From Tatumella morbirosei (GTDB lineage Bacteria > Pseudomonadota > Gammaproteobacteria > Enterobacterales > Enterobacteriaceae): a stretch of DNA of 64,000 nt. Location: NCBI RefSeq assembly GCF_000757425.2, contig NZ_JPKR02000004.1:310001-374000 (forward strand). Reading direction: 5' to 3'. Of the stretch, positions 1 through 9,828 are shown one piece after another (positions within the stretch are counted from its first letter, which is position 1; every line of letters begins with the position of its first letter). The notes beneath the pieces were generated by a model. It was not told the DNA's origin, ran no database searches, and saw nothing but the letters and a program-made list of their open reading frames with translations. Made by a program: the position numbers and the translations under genes.

Positions 1-54
1 CCCATGCTGTGCCTTCGTGCACCCACTCATCCTTGACCTTTGGGGATTTGTGTT

Positions 55-2208
55 ATGACACCTATGAAAATTGCGGCCAGTGCCGCGCTGATTCCGGTAA
101 TTTCTTCTGAGCGGCCGCTGGTGGCGCTGGAACACACTGATTTTACCGACGTTGCTGCGGTAGTGCTGACAGTGGCCGATGCCAGCAAAGCAATGCTCTC
201 TTTGCTGAAGCGCAGTGGTTTTAACTTGCCGGTATTTGTGGCGGGTTCGTTGCCGTCTCAGGATAGCTCCGGAGTGATTACCGGTGAATATCATCCTGAT
301 ACAGAAGGTAACGCGGCACTGGAACAGGCTGCCGCTCATTATCAGGAAGCGCTACTGCCGCCTTTTTACGACACACTGACCCGTTATGTCGGAATGAAAA
401 ACAGTACCTTCGCCTGTCCTGGTCATCAGGGCGGGGAGTTTTTCCGCAAACATCCCGCCGGCCGGCATTTCTATGACTTTTTTGGCGAGAATATTTTCCG
501 TTCAGATATGTGTAATGCGGATGTCCGGCTGGGCGATCTGTTGATCCATGAGGGTTCTGCCAAAGATGCCCAGAAGTTTGCGGCAAAAGTCTTTAATGCG
601 GATAAAACCTACTTTGTGCTGAACGGCACCTCCAGTGCCAACAAAGTGGTGACTAATGCGTTACTGACCCCGGGTGATCTGGTGCTGTTTGATCGCAATA
701 ACCACAAATCGAATCACCACGGTGCGTTAATTCAGGCCGGGGCGACACCGGTCTATCTGGAAGCGGCCCGTAATCCTTTTGGTTTTATCGGTGGTATTGA
801 TGCGCATTGCTTTGATGAGGCTTACCTGCGTAAGCAACTAAAACAGGTGGCGCCGGAGCGGGCCAAAGAAGCCCGGCCATTCCGCCTGGCAATTATCCAG
901 CTCGGAACCTATGACGGTACCGTGTATAACGCGCGTCAGGTTGTCGATAAGATTGGTCATCTGTGTGATTACATCCTGTTCGACTCGGCCTGGCTGGGTT
1001 ACGAACAGTTTATCCCGATGATGGCCGATTGTTCGCCATTATTGCTGGATTTGAATGAAAATGATCCGGGGATCTTTGTGACCCAGTCCGTGCACAAACA
1101 ACTGGCCGGATTCTCTCAGACCTCGCAGATCCATAAGAAAGATAACCATATTCGTGGACAAAAGCGTTTCTGCCCGCATAAGCGGCTGAACAATGCCTTT
1201 ATGTTACATGCTTCAACCAGTCCGTTTTATCCGCTGTTCGCTGCGCTGGATGTCAATGCGAAAATTCACCAGGGGCAGGCGGGTCGTCAGCTGTGGCAGG
1301 AGTGTGTCACTCTGGGTATTGAGGCACGTAAGGCCATTCTGTCACAGTGCCGGATGATACGTCCGTTCCTGCCGGAAACGGTGGATGGACAGCGCTGGGA
1401 AGATATTCCGACGCCAACTCTGGCTTCTGACCGTCGTTACTTCAGTTTTGAACCCGGAGCCCGCTGGCACGGTTTCGCCGGATATGCACAGGGACAGTAT
1501 CTGGTCGATCCCTGTAAGTTATTGCTGACCACACCAGGGATTGATGCGGCCACCGGTGAGTACAGCAGTTTTGGTATCCCCGCGACTATTCTCGCCCACT
1601 ACCTGCGGGAAAACGGTATTGTGCCGGAAAAATGTGACCTGAACTCGATTCTGTTCCTGCTGACCCCGGCAGAAAGCTCCGATAAGATGGCAAAATTGGT
1701 GGCTAAACTGGCTCAGTTTGAGCAGCATGTTGAACAGAATGCGTTACTGGAAGATGTTCTGCCGACCATTTATCGTAAATATCAGCAGCGCTACCAGGGA
1801 TACACCCTGCGTCAGTTATGCCAGGAGATGCATTCACTGTATGTCAGCTACCAGGTGAAGGATCTGCAGAAAGCGATGTTCCGTCAGCAGAGCCTGCCAG
1901 CGGTAAGAATGAATGCGCAGCAGGCTCACCACCTCTATCTGAGGGGCGAAGTGGAGTTGGTACCTCTGTCGCAGGCGGAGGGAAGGATCGCCGCCGAAGG
2001 GGCCTTACCCTATCCGCCAGGTGTGTTATGTGTCGTGCCAGGCGAACTGTGGGGTGGCTCTGTTCAGCGCTATTTCCTGGCGCTGGAAGAGGGGATCAAT
2101 CTGCTGCCAGGATTTTCTCCTGAGCTGCAGGGGGTTTATATCCGTGAGGATGAAAATCACACCCAACGTCTGTACGGCTGGGTATTGTTACCTGATGCGC
2201 TAAACTAA
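55..2208 (+). CDS. speC: Ornithine decarboxylase, biosynthetic type
   Basis: PLP-dependent fold-type I decarboxylase that converts ornithine to putrescine in the cytoplasm. The 717-residue product aligns end to end with E. coli SpeC (711 aa): an N-terminal wing domain, the PLP domain with the cofactor lysine at about K348 in SVHKQ, and a C-terminal domain ending near LYGWVLLPD. The ATG at 55 is preferred over the in-frame TTG at 40 because it gives MTPMKIAAS, matching the E. coli start in length. It faces mltC convergently, as in E. coli except that nupG is missing between them. The inducible paralogue SpeF is the alternative, but the mltC neighbourhood points to speC. Confidence 0.95.
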   Translation: MTPMKIAASAALIPVISSERPLVALEHTDFTDVAAVVLTVADASKAMLSLLKRSGFNLPVFVAGSLPSQDSSGVITGEYHPDTEGNAALEQAAAHYQEALLPPFYDTLTRYVGMKNSTFACPGHQGGEFFRKHPAGRHFYDFFGENIFRSDMCNADVRLGDLLIHEGSAKDAQKFAAKVFNADKTYFVLNGTSSANKVVTNALLTPGDLVLFDRNNHKSNHHGALIQAGATPVYLEAARNPFGFIGGIDAHCFDEAYLRKQLKQVAPERAKEARPFRLAIIQLGTYDGTVYNARQVVDKIGHLCDYILFDSAWLGYEQFIPMMADCSPLLLDLNENDPGIFVTQSVHKQLAGFSQTSQIHKKDNHIRGQKRFCPHKRLNNAFMLHASTSPFYPLFAALDVNAKIHQGQAGRQLWQECVTLGIEARKAILSQCRMIRPFLPETVDGQRWEDIPTPTLASDRRYFSFEPGARWHGFAGYAQGQYLVDPCKLLLTTPGIDAATGEYSSFGIPATILAHYLRENGIVPEKCDLNSILFLLTPAESSDKMAKLVAKLAQFEQHVEQNALLEDVLPTIYRKYQQRYQGYTLRQLCQEMHSLYVSYQVKDLQKAMFRQQSLPAVRMNAQQAHHLYLRGEVELVPLSQAEGRIAAEGALPYPPGVLCVVPGELWGGSVQRYFLALEEGINLLPGFSPELQGVYIREDENHTQRLYGWVLLPDALN

Positions 2209-2216
2209 ACGACGGC

Positions 2217-2244
2217 CCCCGCTACCGGCTAACCGGTAACGGGG
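2217..2244. terminator. Hairpin between convergent speC and mltC
   Basis: A 12-bp stem with one mismatch (CCCCGCTACCGG against CCGGTAACGGGG) around a 4-nt loop lies between the two stop codons. No long T run follows on either strand, so efficiency is uncertain, but its position suits a bidirectional terminator. Confidence 0.6.
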
Positions 2245-2249
2245 AACGG

Positions 2250-3326
2250 TTAATAGCGATAATAGCTGTGCTGAGCGTTGTTTACTTTGTACAGATAACG
2301 CCGTGACTCCATCGCCGGGTGGTTATTGACCAGTGTCTGGTAAACTTCATCCGGTGACATGCCATTAATGATGCTAAAGGCACGATCTTTGTTAGATGAG
2401 AAGATACGTAACACACTTCCGGCACCGCCGTTGTAGGCCGTGATCACCGCGTAACGCCGCGAGACCGGATTAGTGATGCCTGCCAGATAGCTATTTTGCA
2501 GCAGTGACAGATAGGCCGTACCCGCATCAATATTATTGGCCGGATCCAGCAGATATCCACGGCTGGGTTTGCCCCATTTACCCTTCATCCGGAACACATC
2601 CACCCCGGCAGTATGCTGAACGACCTGCATCAGACCGAGTGCATCCGAGTTGCTGACCGCATACGGGTTAAAACTGGATTCGGTTTGCATAATCGCCAGG
2701 ATCAGAGAAGAGTCAACACCGTACTGTTCTGAAGCTTTGCGGACCAGCGGCAGATACTTATGCGCACGTTTATTCAGATGGTTAGGAACCATCGGAATGG
2801 TGACCGACCAGATAACATGCAATCCTGACATCCGGCGCTGGAGTTTATATTTCAGCAGGTAGTCAGCAAAGCTGGCTGCCCGGCCTTGCCAGCGGATAGG
2901 ATGACCGGTGTTATCCAGTACCTCTCCGTACAGCAGCGGTTCCTGGCTGAGTTTTATATCGTTAGCATCGGAGTAGAGGTCCACGTTACCGGGGTTTTCA
3001 CCCACCAGTAAGGTGGTAATAATTGCCTGGCGCAGGCTGGCCATCGGGTCAGTACCGGCAATGGTCTCGATGGTGATATTACCGCTTTCAAAGTTAATAT
3101 GACTGCGGGTGTAGTAGTTGTCGCTATATTTTACGTAGTCTTTTGGCCCGGCAATCAGTACCTCATTGATACCCCAGATATTCTCAATGTTATGGGCAAA
3201 CTGCCCCATCAGAATGTCAAAGCCGTTGGTGTCTTTCACCCAGGCTTCATTAAATGCCGGGGTCTTATGGCTGGAGCAGGAGACCAGTAGCGGAGCAATC
3301 AACAGTAGCGGGTACAGTTTTTTCAT
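2250..3326 (-). CDS. mltC: Membrane-bound lytic murein transglycosylase C
   Basis: Cleaves the MurNAc-GlcNAc bond of peptidoglycan to leave 1,6-anhydromuropeptides; acts at the inner face of the outer membrane. The 358-residue protein starts with a lipoprotein signal (LLVSC lipobox, acylated Cys17). A DUF3393-type N-terminal domain follows, then a Slt-type SLT domain from about residue 190 with the catalytic Glu in MQTESSFNP and the AYNGGAGSV motif near the C-terminus. Length equals E. coli MltC (359 aa). It follows yggX on the same strand after about 50 nt and is probably co-transcribed with mutY-yggX. Confidence 0.96.
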   Translation of the reverse strand: MKKLYPLLLIAPLLVSCSSHKTPAFNEAWVKDTNGFDILMGQFAHNIENIWGINEVLIAGPKDYVKYSDNYYTRSHINFESGNITIETIAGTDPMASLRQAIITTLLVGENPGNVDLYSDANDIKLSQEPLLYGEVLDNTGHPIRWQGRAASFADYLLKYKLQRRMSGLHVIWSVTIPMVPNHLNKRAHKYLPLVRKASEQYGVDSSLILAIMQTESSFNPYAVSNSDALGLMQVVQHTAGVDVFRMKGKWGKPSRGYLLDPANNIDAGTAYLSLLQNSYLAGITNPVSRRYAVITAYNGGAGSVLRIFSSNKDRAFSIINGMSPDEVYQTLVNNHPAMESRRYLYKVNNAQHSYYRY

Positions 3327-3379
3327 TTTTTCTGTTTGGCTGATTGTGGGTAGCGAACGTTTTCAGGTAACACAGAATA

Positions 3380-3652
3380 TTACGGTGCCGGAGGAGTATA
3401 GCCTTCAATATGCACATCTTTGCCCTCAAACAGAAAATTTATCATCTCCTGTTCCAGCACTTTACGATCTTCAGGATTCATCATGCTGAGTTTTTTCTCG
3501 TTGATCAGCATGGTTTGCTTGGTCATCCACTCCTGCCAGGCAGGTTTAGAGATTTCCTGAAAAATACGTTTCCCCAGTTCACCCGGATATAACTGAAAAT
3601 CCTGTCCTTCAGCTTCGCGTTGCAGGTAAGTACAAAAAATTGTGCGACTCAT
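3380..3652 (-). CDS. yggX: Probable Fe(II) trafficking protein YggX
   Basis: A 90-residue cytoplasmic protein of the YggX family, linked to protection of Fe-S clusters against oxidative damage. The conserved N-terminal SRTIFCTYL with its single cysteine is present, and length matches the family (about 91 aa). The start ATG overlaps the mutY stop in TAATG, so translation is probably coupled. Pairing with MutY, itself a 4Fe-4S enzyme, is conserved in enterobacteria. Confidence 0.95.
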   Translation of the reverse strand: MSRTIFCTYLQREAEGQDFQLYPGELGKRIFQEISKPAWQEWMTKQTMLINEKKLSMMNPEDRKVLEQEMINFLFEGKDVHIEGYTPPAP

Positions 3653-4734
3653 TATTCTTCCTCGTTTGGCTTACGCGAATGTAAGACCAGTTGTTGCGGG
3701 TGTCTCAGCTCATTTAACAGGCGCTCTACCGGAGCGGCCAGCCCGACCTCGGGAGCACGCGCTAAGTTATACCAGAGACTGCTGCTTTCATCCATTAAAG
3801 AGCCGAAAGCCGGCTTGTTCAGATAACAGGGAATGATATCAAGATGAAAATGGCTGAAAGTGTGACGAAATGCGGTCATTTGCTGTAGTGAGCCACTTAT
3901 TCCCTGTTTTTCCAGCCAGTTATGCATGGCTTGTTCGCTGTCGAACTGCGGAAAACAGTATAATCCCCCCCAGATTCCCACTGGAGGCCGCTGTTGCAAC
4001 AGCACATTTTCACCCTGTTGCAGTAATAAAAACCAGGCTGTTTTCACTGGCTGGGCCTTTTTCGGTTTTTTCCCGGGATATTTCTCCCAGCTGTGGTGAG
4101 CATAAGCGATACATCCACTGCTTAGCGGGCAAAGCTCGCATTTGGGGCGTGAACGGGTACAGACCATGGCCCCGAGGTCCATCATGGCCTGATTAAACTC
4201 CCCGACACCCTGCGCGGGCGTGACCTGCTCGCTGAGTTGCCACAACCGTTTTTCTACCAGGCTTGTTCCAGGCCAGCCATCCACCGCATAGCAACGGGCC
4301 AACACCCGTTTTACATTGCCATCGAGGATAGGGTAGTGCTGTCCCAGCGACAGAGAGAGGATGGCGCCGGCGGTCGAGCGTCCGACGCCCGGTAAATCTG
4401 CGACATCTTCGAAGTTTTGTGGGAAAATCCCCCCGTGCTTTTCTGCCACCTGGCAGGCAGCCTTGTGCAGATTACGGGCCCGGGCGTAGTATCCCAGGCC
4501 GGTCCACAGATGCAGTACCTCGTCGAGCGGCGCGGCAGCCAGATCGGTGACCGTCGGGAAACGGGCCATAAAGCGTTCAAAATAAGGGATTACGGTGGCA
4601 ACCTGAGTCTGCTGTAGCATCACTTCAGACAACCACACCTTATACGGGGTTTTTTGCTGTTGCCAGGGCAGGGTCTTACGCCCATATTTCTGGTACCAGT
4701 CGAGTGTGTACTGCGCAAATTGCGATGGTTGCAT
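3652..4734 (-). CDS. mutY: A/G-specific adenine glycosylase
   Basis: Removes adenine mispaired with 8-oxoguanine during base excision repair. The 360-residue product has an N-terminal HhH-GPD domain with catalytic E37 and D138 (in LPGVGRS...ILDGN), four 4Fe-4S cysteines spaced C-x6-C-x2-C-x5-C around residue 200, and a C-terminal NUDIX-like domain that recognises 8-oxoG. The frame is open to 4815, but homology to E. coli MutY begins at MQPSQF, so the ATG at 4734 is used. A second ATG lies directly upstream, and a GGAGG sits about 14 nt before that one. Divergent from trmB. Confidence 0.95.
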   Translation of the reverse strand: MQPSQFAQYTLDWYQKYGRKTLPWQQQKTPYKVWLSEVMLQQTQVATVIPYFERFMARFPTVTDLAAAPLDEVLHLWTGLGYYARARNLHKAACQVAEKHGGIFPQNFEDVADLPGVGRSTAGAILSLSLGQHYPILDGNVKRVLARCYAVDGWPGTSLVEKRLWQLSEQVTPAQGVGEFNQAMMDLGAMVCTRSRPKCELCPLSSGCIAYAHHSWEKYPGKKPKKAQPVKTAWFLLLQQGENVLLQQRPPVGIWGGLYCFPQFDSEQAMHNWLEKQGISGSLQQMTAFRHTFSHFHLDIIPCYLNKPAFGSLMDESSSLWYNLARAPEVGLAAPVERLLNELRHPQQLVLHSRKPNEEE

Positions 4735-4889
4735 CATGACCGCGAAAATTTCCTCCAAAAGCTCACAAGGGGCAGGAATTCCAGCACAGACCTGCCAGAC
4801 TGTAAACATGAACATTGCAAAGGCTTGCTTCCGGGGGCGAAGTTTGCATAATTCCCGTCTTTATTAAATATCAACCTACAGGCATTACT

Positions 4890-5609
4890 ATGATCAATGA
4901 TGTCATCACGCCGGAATTTGACGAGAATGGTCGTCCGTTACGGCGTATCCGCAGCTTTGTCCGTCGTCAGGGGCGGCTGACCAATGGCCAGCAGCATGCG
5001 CTGGACAATTACTGGCCGGAGATGGGGGTTGAGTTTACACCTGAACCGGTGAACTTTGCTGCACTGTTTGGCCGTGAAGCGCCGGTCGTATTAGAAATCG
5101 GTTTCGGTATGGGGGCTTCGCTGGTCACTATGGCACAGCAAAACCCCCATCAGGATTTTTTTGGGATTGAAGTTCATGCGCCCGGAGTCGGCGCCTGCCT
5201 GGGCGCGGCCCATGAAGCCGGGGTGACCAACCTGCGGGTGATGTGCCACGACGCAATGGAAGTGATGGAATCGATGATCCCTGATAATTCACTGCGCATG
5301 GTGCAGTTGTTCTTCCCGGATCCGTGGCATAAAGCCCGTCATAATAAACGTCGTATCGTTCAGGTACCTTTTGCTGAGCTGGTATTACGTAAGTTAAAAC
5401 TGGGCGGTGATTTCCATATGGCGACCGACTGGGAAAATTATGCAGAGCATATGCTGGAAGTTATGCAGAGCATCCCGGGTTACCGTAACCATTCGAAAGA
5501 GGGGAACTTTGTACCGCGTCCGGAAAGTCGCCCGTTAACTAAGTTTGAACAACGTGGCCAGCGTCTGGGGCACGGGGTTTGGGATTTGATGTTTGAGAGG
5601 ATTAAATAA
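4890..5609 (+). CDS. trmB: tRNA (guanine-46-N7)-methyltransferase
   Basis: S-adenosylmethionine-dependent enzyme that forms m7G46 in the variable loop of tRNA. The 239-residue protein matches E. coli TrmB throughout: SAM site [11 protein letters not shown] near residue 70, and the family signature [15 protein letters not shown] around residue 150. The frame is open from 4815, but the ATG at 4890 gives [14 protein letters not shown], the conserved start. Its stop overlaps the yggL ATG (TAATG), indicating a trmB-yggL-yggN unit. Confidence 0.95.
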   Translation: MINDVITPEFDENGRPLRRIRSFVRRQGRLTNGQQHALDNYWPEMGVEFTPEPVNFAALFGREAPVVLEIGFGMGASLVTMAQQNPHQDFFGIEVHAPGVGACLGAAHEAGVTNLRVMCHDAMEVMESMIPDNSLRMVQLFFPDPWHKARHNKRRIVQVPFAELVLRKLKLGGDFHMATDWENYAEHMLEVMQSIPGYRNHSKEGNFVPRPESRPLTKFEQRGQRLGHGVWDLMFERIK

Positions 5610-5935
5610 TGGCAGTACAGCGTAGTCGTCGTTTACGTAAGAAAATGCACCTGGCAGAATTCCAGGAACTGGGTTTTTCAGTCAGCTGGACCTTCGCAGC
5701 CGGGACTTCAGAGCAGGAGATTGATGCCACTCTGGATGCTTTTGTCGATGAGGTGATTGAACCTAATGGTCTGGCCTATGACGGCAGTGGTTATCTGCAA
5801 TGGGAAGGGCTGGTCTGCCTGCAGCAAACCGGCAAATGCACCGATGAGCACCGCCAGCTGGTTCGCGAGTGGCTGGAAGCCAGAAAACTCTCAGAAGTCA
5901 AAGTTACGGAACTGTTTGACGTCTGGTGGGACTAA
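5609..5935 (+). CDS. yggL: DUF469 family protein YggL
   Basis: A 108-residue basic-to-acidic protein identical in length to E. coli YggL. The N-terminus is rich in arginine and lysine (SRRLRKKMH), and the end is the conserved ELFDVWWD. The E. coli protein has been reported to associate with the 50S ribosomal subunit; the exact role is not settled. Its start overlaps the trmB stop by one base. Confidence 0.93.
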   Translation: MAVQRSRRLRKKMHLAEFQELGFSVSWTFAAGTSEQEIDATLDAFVDEVIEPNGLAYDGSGYLQWEGLVCLQQTGKCTDEHRQLVREWLEARKLSEVKVTELFDVWWD

Positions 5936-6024
5936 GTATCTGCAGGTAATTTTCCTGTTGTTATCAGTCAGTGAACCAGAGCCCGAAAGCAGAACATGTT
6001 TTACCGGGACAGAAAGGAGTATGC

Positions 6025-6738
6025 ATGTTACGTGAAGTGATCGCTGTCGGGGTTTTGCTGGCTACCACCCCGGCGTGGGCAGATTATCAGTGCCCGGTAA
6101 AACCTCAGGATGATGTCGCTGTCACGGCGCAGCAGGTGGTTGTCAGCGGCAGTAATGGTAATCTGACCATCTCTCCGCAGGGAGAGATGACGTTTAACGG
6201 TAAGCCGGTGCAGGCTGACCAGGCACTCCGTCAGCAGGCGGTTGCCTATCAGGCCGCGTTACGCAGTGACTTACCCTGGATTGACCAGGGGGCCCGTCAA
6301 CGGCTGGAAACCAGTCGTAGTGCGCTGGATAAAGTGATAGTTGAAAAACTGGGCTCTGACAGCCATGTGCGCACTCGCCTGGCAACACTGGACAGCGGCC
6401 TGAAAACACAGATGGATCGTGTGATTGAACACCGTGATGGCGGGCTCTATTTCCACCACGCAGCTATTGATCAGGTTAGGGCGGATGGTGAGAAGCTGGT
6501 GCAGAATGCCATGGGTGGAATACTGCAGGACAGCCTGAATGAACTGGGCAGTTCCAAATCATCAGGAGATAACCCGTTACAGGCATTAATGGGCAACCTC
6601 GGTGGTCTGCAGCAGTCTATTCGTAGTGAGGTCAGTAAGCAGGAAAAAGATTTCCAGGCGTTTGGTCAACAGGTGTGCGGCAAGGTCGGGGCACTTGAAC
6701 AACAGCGCAAGGTTATCTGGCAACAAGTCAGTCAGTAA
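6025..6738 (+). CDS. yggN: Periplasmic DUF2884 family protein YggN
   Basis: A 237-residue protein of unknown function, close in length to E. coli YggN (239 aa). The N-terminal signal peptide (about residues 1-19, cleavage after PAWA) is followed by DYQCPV, so the mature protein should be periplasmic. Conserved blocks include LPWID and AMGGILQDS. The frame opens at 5971, but the ATG at 6025 has AAAGGAGT just upstream and gives the signal peptide. In E. coli ansB and yggM lie between yggN and hemW; here they are absent. Confidence 0.92.
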   Translation: MLREVIAVGVLLATTPAWADYQCPVKPQDDVAVTAQQVVVSGSNGNLTISPQGEMTFNGKPVQADQALRQQAVAYQAALRSDLPWIDQGARQRLETSRSALDKVIVEKLGSDSHVRTRLATLDSGLKTQMDRVIEHRDGGLYFHHAAIDQVRADGEKLVQNAMGGILQDSLNELGSSKSSGDNPLQALMGNLGGLQQSIRSEVSKQEKDFQAFGQQVCGKVGALEQQRKVIWQQVSQ

Positions 6739-6750
6739 TCTCTCCGGTAT

Positions 6751-6779
6751 CAGCAGTATCACAGCCCCTGATACTGCTG
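6751..6779. terminator. Bidirectional terminator between yggN and hemW
   Basis: A perfect 11-bp stem (CAGCAGTATCA / TGATACTGCTG) with a 7-nt loop sits between the convergent stop codons of yggN and hemW, followed on the plus strand by AATTTC. Confidence 0.75.
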
Positions 6780-6793
6780 AATTTCGGAATTAA

Positions 6794-7933
6794 TTATTCC
6801 TGTTCCAGAAAAAATTCCAGCAGGCTGTTCAGAAACAGCCGTCCTTTCTCTGTCACCTGCCAGCTGGCTGTAGTCTCCTGCAAATAACCGGCCTGGATAG
6901 CCTGGTTCAGAGCAGGGCGAATGTGTTGTTCACTCAGCCCAGTCAAACGGCTAAATTCATCCCGCGGGCAGGGTTCAGATAACCGGAAACGGTTCATAAA
7001 AAACTCAAACGGTTTTTCGTCATCCGGCACGCTGTAACGTTTATCCAGGTATTCTCCGCGCATAAACCCTTTCGGGTGGCGGGTTTTCACGGTACGGATA
7101 ATTTCTCCGTCAGCCTGCGTGAGTTTACCGTGGGAACCACAACCGATACCCAGATAATCACCAAAACGCCAGTAGTTGAGATTGTGCTGACATTGCAGGC
7201 CGGGCCGGGCATAAGCAGAGGTCTCATATTGCTGATAACCGGCATCAGTCAGTAGCTGGTGCCCCTGCTCGAAGATATCCCATAATGCATCATCATCCGG
7301 TAATACCGGGGGTCGTGAGGCAAACAGCGTATTGGGTTCAATCGTTAGCTGATACCAGGAGAGATGCGGCGGCGATAACGCAATCGCCTGTCGTAAGTCG
7401 TCTAAGGCTTCTTCCAGCGACTGATCCGGCAGGCCATGCATCAGATCCAGATTAAAACTACGTAGTCCCAGTCCGGCAGCCAGCTTAGCCGCCCGTTTTG
7501 CCTCCTCCGGCCCATGGATACGTCCCAGTCGTTGCAGTTTGGCCGGGCTGAAACTCTGTACCCCAATCGAAATACGGTTGACCCCTGCCTGCTGATAACC
7601 GCTGAAACGATCGGCTTCTACCGTGCCAGGGTTAGCTTCCATAGTAATCTCGGCATCGGCTGCCAGCGGTATACGCTGACGGACACCGTCCAGCAGCGCC
7701 TGCATGGCTTCGCTACTTAACAGACTGGGAGTACCACCGCCGATAAAAATCGTCGAAACTTCACGCCCTGAAGTCCGGGGGATATCAGAGTCCAGATCAG
7801 CCAGCAGATGCCCCACATAGTCCATATGCGGGACATCGCCTTTCAGGGCATGTGAATTAAAATCACAATACGGGCACTTCTGTACACACCAGGGAATATG
7901 AATATACAGACTCAGTGGTGGCAGATTACCCAT
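6794..7933 (-). CDS. hemW: Radical SAM family heme chaperone HemW
   Basis: Heme-binding radical SAM protein that delivers heme to membrane respiratory enzymes. It was long annotated as a second coproporphyrinogen III oxidase. The 379-residue protein has the cluster motif C-x3-C-x2-C followed by a phenylalanine ([11 protein letters not shown]), as in E. coli HemW. It also has the [11 protein letters not shown] loop, and a C-terminal HemN-type domain. The frame is open to 7945; the ATG at 7933 matches E. coli ([10 protein letters not shown]). It overlaps the 3' end of rdgB by 8 nt, so the two are translationally coupled. Confidence 0.95.
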   Translation of the reverse strand: MGNLPPLSLYIHIPWCVQKCPYCDFNSHALKGDVPHMDYVGHLLADLDSDIPRTSGREVSTIFIGGGTPSLLSSEAMQALLDGVRQRIPLAADAEITMEANPGTVEADRFSGYQQAGVNRISIGVQSFSPAKLQRLGRIHGPEEAKRAAKLAAGLGLRSFNLDLMHGLPDQSLEEALDDLRQAIALSPPHLSWYQLTIEPNTLFASRPPVLPDDDALWDIFEQGHQLLTDAGYQQYETSAYARPGLQCQHNLNYWRFGDYLGIGCGSHGKLTQADGEIIRTVKTRHPKGFMRGEYLDKRYSVPDDEKPFEFFMNRFRLSEPCPRDEFSRLTGLSEQHIRPALNQAIQAGYLQETTASWQVTEKGRLFLNSLLEFFLEQE

Positions 7934-8519
7934 TACGCAGAGCATCCAGCAGCAGTTTCAGTGCCTGCCCACGGTGTGAAATTGCCAGTTTTTCGGCTTT
8001 AGTCATCCCTGCCGCCGTGATATTCAGCTCTGGCAGGAAAAAAATTGGATCGTAACCAAACCCGCCTTCACCCTGACTTTCACGGGCAATAACACCGGGC
8101 CACTGACCATGAAACACCAGCGGTGTCGGGTCATCGGCATGGCGCAGGTAGACCAGCACGCAATGGAATGCCGCCTGGCGCTTTTCATCGGGAATCTCCT
8201 GCATCGCTGTCAGCAGTTTTTCCAGATTCTGTTGGTCAGTCGCCTCGACACCCGCATAACGGGCAGAGTAAATACCAGGAGCACCCCCCAGCACATCGAC
8301 GGCCAGCCCTGAGTCGTCAGCAATTGCCGGCAGGCCGGTAACACGTGCTGCGTGGCGGGCTTTTATCAGCGCATTTTCGATAAAGGTCAGGCCGGTCTCT
8401 TCCACAGAATCGACGCCCAGATCGGTCTGAGCCACAATATCAAAACCAAAATCAGCCAGGGGTTCGGCCAGTTCACGCACTTTGCCGGGATTACCGGTTG
8501 CCAGTACAACTTTTTGCAT
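7926..8519 (-). CDS. rdgB: dITP/XTP pyrophosphatase
   Basis: House-cleaning enzyme that hydrolyses dITP, XTP and ITP to monophosphates, keeping deaminated purines out of DNA. The 197-residue protein begins [13 protein letters not shown], with the nucleotide-binding loop and the ADDSGL metal motif around residue 69. It ends [18 protein letters not shown], as in E. coli. The ATG at 8519 is chosen over one two codons upstream because of homology and spacing to GGAA. In E. coli yggU lies between yggT and rdgB; here only 20 nt separate them. Confidence 0.95.
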   Translation of the reverse strand: MQKVVLATGNPGKVRELAEPLADFGFDIVAQTDLGVDSVEETGLTFIENALIKARHAARVTGLPAIADDSGLAVDVLGGAPGIYSARYAGVEATDQQNLEKLLTAMQEIPDEKRQAAFHCVLVYLRHADDPTPLVFHGQWPGVIARESQGEGGFGYDPIFFLPELNITAAGMTKAEKLAISHRGQALKLLLDALRNG

Positions 8520-8539
8520 AATCATTCCAACGTTCAGAG

Positions 8540-9094
8540 TTACAGCAGATACCAGAGTCCCGGAAACAGATCCATCCCGAGATAATTCAGTGCATAGAGA
8601 ATCAGAATCACTACCATGGCAGAGAAGTCGATACCGCCCATGGCCGGCAGAATGCGGCGAACAGGTGCCATGAGTGGCTCTGTCAGCTGTACCAGCACAT
8701 AATCTATCGGGCTGCGGCCCTGGCTCACCCAGCTCATCAGTGAACGGATCAGAATCACCCAGAACACCAGGTTACCGGCAGCTTTCAGCAACGACAGAAC
8801 GCCAATCAACACATTACTCAGGCCAATCACAAAGCCACCGGACTGGATCAGCATCAGCAGTGGGAACTTGATAATGGTCAGTACCAGTGCCAGTACTAAA
8901 GACGCGGTATCAATCGGGCCCATTGCGGGGATAATACGGCGTAGTGGGCGGATCACCGGCTGAGTCAGTTTGACAATAAATTGTGCCAGTGGATTATAGA
9001 AATCACAGCGGGCCCACTGCATCCAGATACGTAGCAGCAGAACCATGACGTAAAGATCGATAACCGTTTTGACCAGAAAAGTCAGAGTGTACAT
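8540..9094 (-). CDS. yggT: YggT family inner-membrane protein
   Basis: A 184-residue integral membrane protein made of two YGGT repeats, each with a hydrophobic helix followed by a conserved P-x-RR-I-P-A-MGxID block (about residues 50-62 and 140-152). The family has been connected with osmotic tolerance and, in chloroplasts, with cytochrome assembly, but no reaction is known. GAGGA lies 5 nt before the ATG. It lies 12 nt downstream of yggS in the same operon. Confidence 0.92.
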   Translation of the reverse strand: MYTLTFLVKTVIDLYVMVLLLRIWMQWARCDFYNPLAQFIVKLTQPVIRPLRRIIPAMGPIDTASLVLALVLTIIKFPLLMLIQSGGFVIGLSNVLIGVLSLLKAAGNLVFWVILIRSLMSWVSQGRSPIDYVLVQLTEPLMAPVRRILPAMGGIDFSAMVVILILYALNYLGMDLFPGLWYLL

Positions 9095-9106
9095 GTGTGT
9101 CCTCAG

Positions 9107-9814
9107 TTATTGGGGGGAAGGGGTTGGATACTGGCGCGCACCAAAAATGGCGGAGCCAATACGAACCATCGTACTGCCGGCTTCAATGGCGGCGTCCATA
9201 TCATCGCTCATTCCCAGCGACAGGGTATCAATCCCGCTGAATTCCGCCTGTAAAGCGTGAAATGCTGCGGCCATCTGTCGGCATACCGCCAGCTGTGACT
9301 GATAATCTTCTGATGGTGCGGGAATTGCCATCAGGCCACGTAATTTCAGATGGGGTAACTCAACAATCTGCCGGGCAAGGGCCGGAATATCACTGACACT
9401 GATCCCGGACTTGCTGGATTCATCGCTGATGTTAACCTGAATCAGCACATTCAGGGGGCCACGGTGTGGTGGTCGCTGATCGTTTAGTCGTTGTGCCAGT
9501 TTCTGTCGGTCCAGCGTATGGCACCAGTCAAAGTTTTCGGCCACCAGACGGCTTTTATTGGATTGTAACGGACCGATAAAGTGCCATTCCAGCCCGGCTA
9601 AATCTGCGGTCTGTGCGACTTTATCCACCCCTTCCTGGACATAATTTTCGCCAAAGCAACGTTGTCCCGCCAGCCAGGCTTCGCGGATGTCGCTCACAGG
9701 TTTGGTTTTACTCACTGCCAGCAGAGTAATCTGCTGTGGATCTCTGCCGCAACTTTCGGCAGCAGCGCGAATACGCTGACGGATCTGCTGTAAATTATGC
9801 TGAATGGAAGTCAT
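9107..9814 (-). CDS. yggS: PLP homeostasis protein YggS
   Basis: Cytoplasmic PLP-binding protein of the PLPBP/PROSC family, which has no known enzymatic activity and maintains vitamin B6 and amino-acid balance. The 235-residue product is a single alanine-racemase-like TIM barrel with the PLP lysine K36 in AVSKTKP and the phosphate-binding region near LGMSDDM. A GTG directly precedes the ATG; the ATG at 9814 matches homologues. It is divergent from yggR, with only 14 nt between the two start codons. Confidence 0.94.
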   Translation of the reverse strand: MTSIQHNLQQIRQRIRAAAESCGRDPQQITLLAVSKTKPVSDIREAWLAGQRCFGENYVQEGVDKVAQTADLAGLEWHFIGPLQSNKSRLVAENFDWCHTLDRQKLAQRLNDQRPPHRGPLNVLIQVNISDESSKSGISVSDIPALARQIVELPHLKLRGLMAIPAPSEDYQSQLAVCRQMAAAFHALQAEFSGIDTLSLGMSDDMDAAIEAGSTMVRIGSAIFGARQYPTPSPQ

Positions 9815-9828
9815 CACCGGGCTGATTT

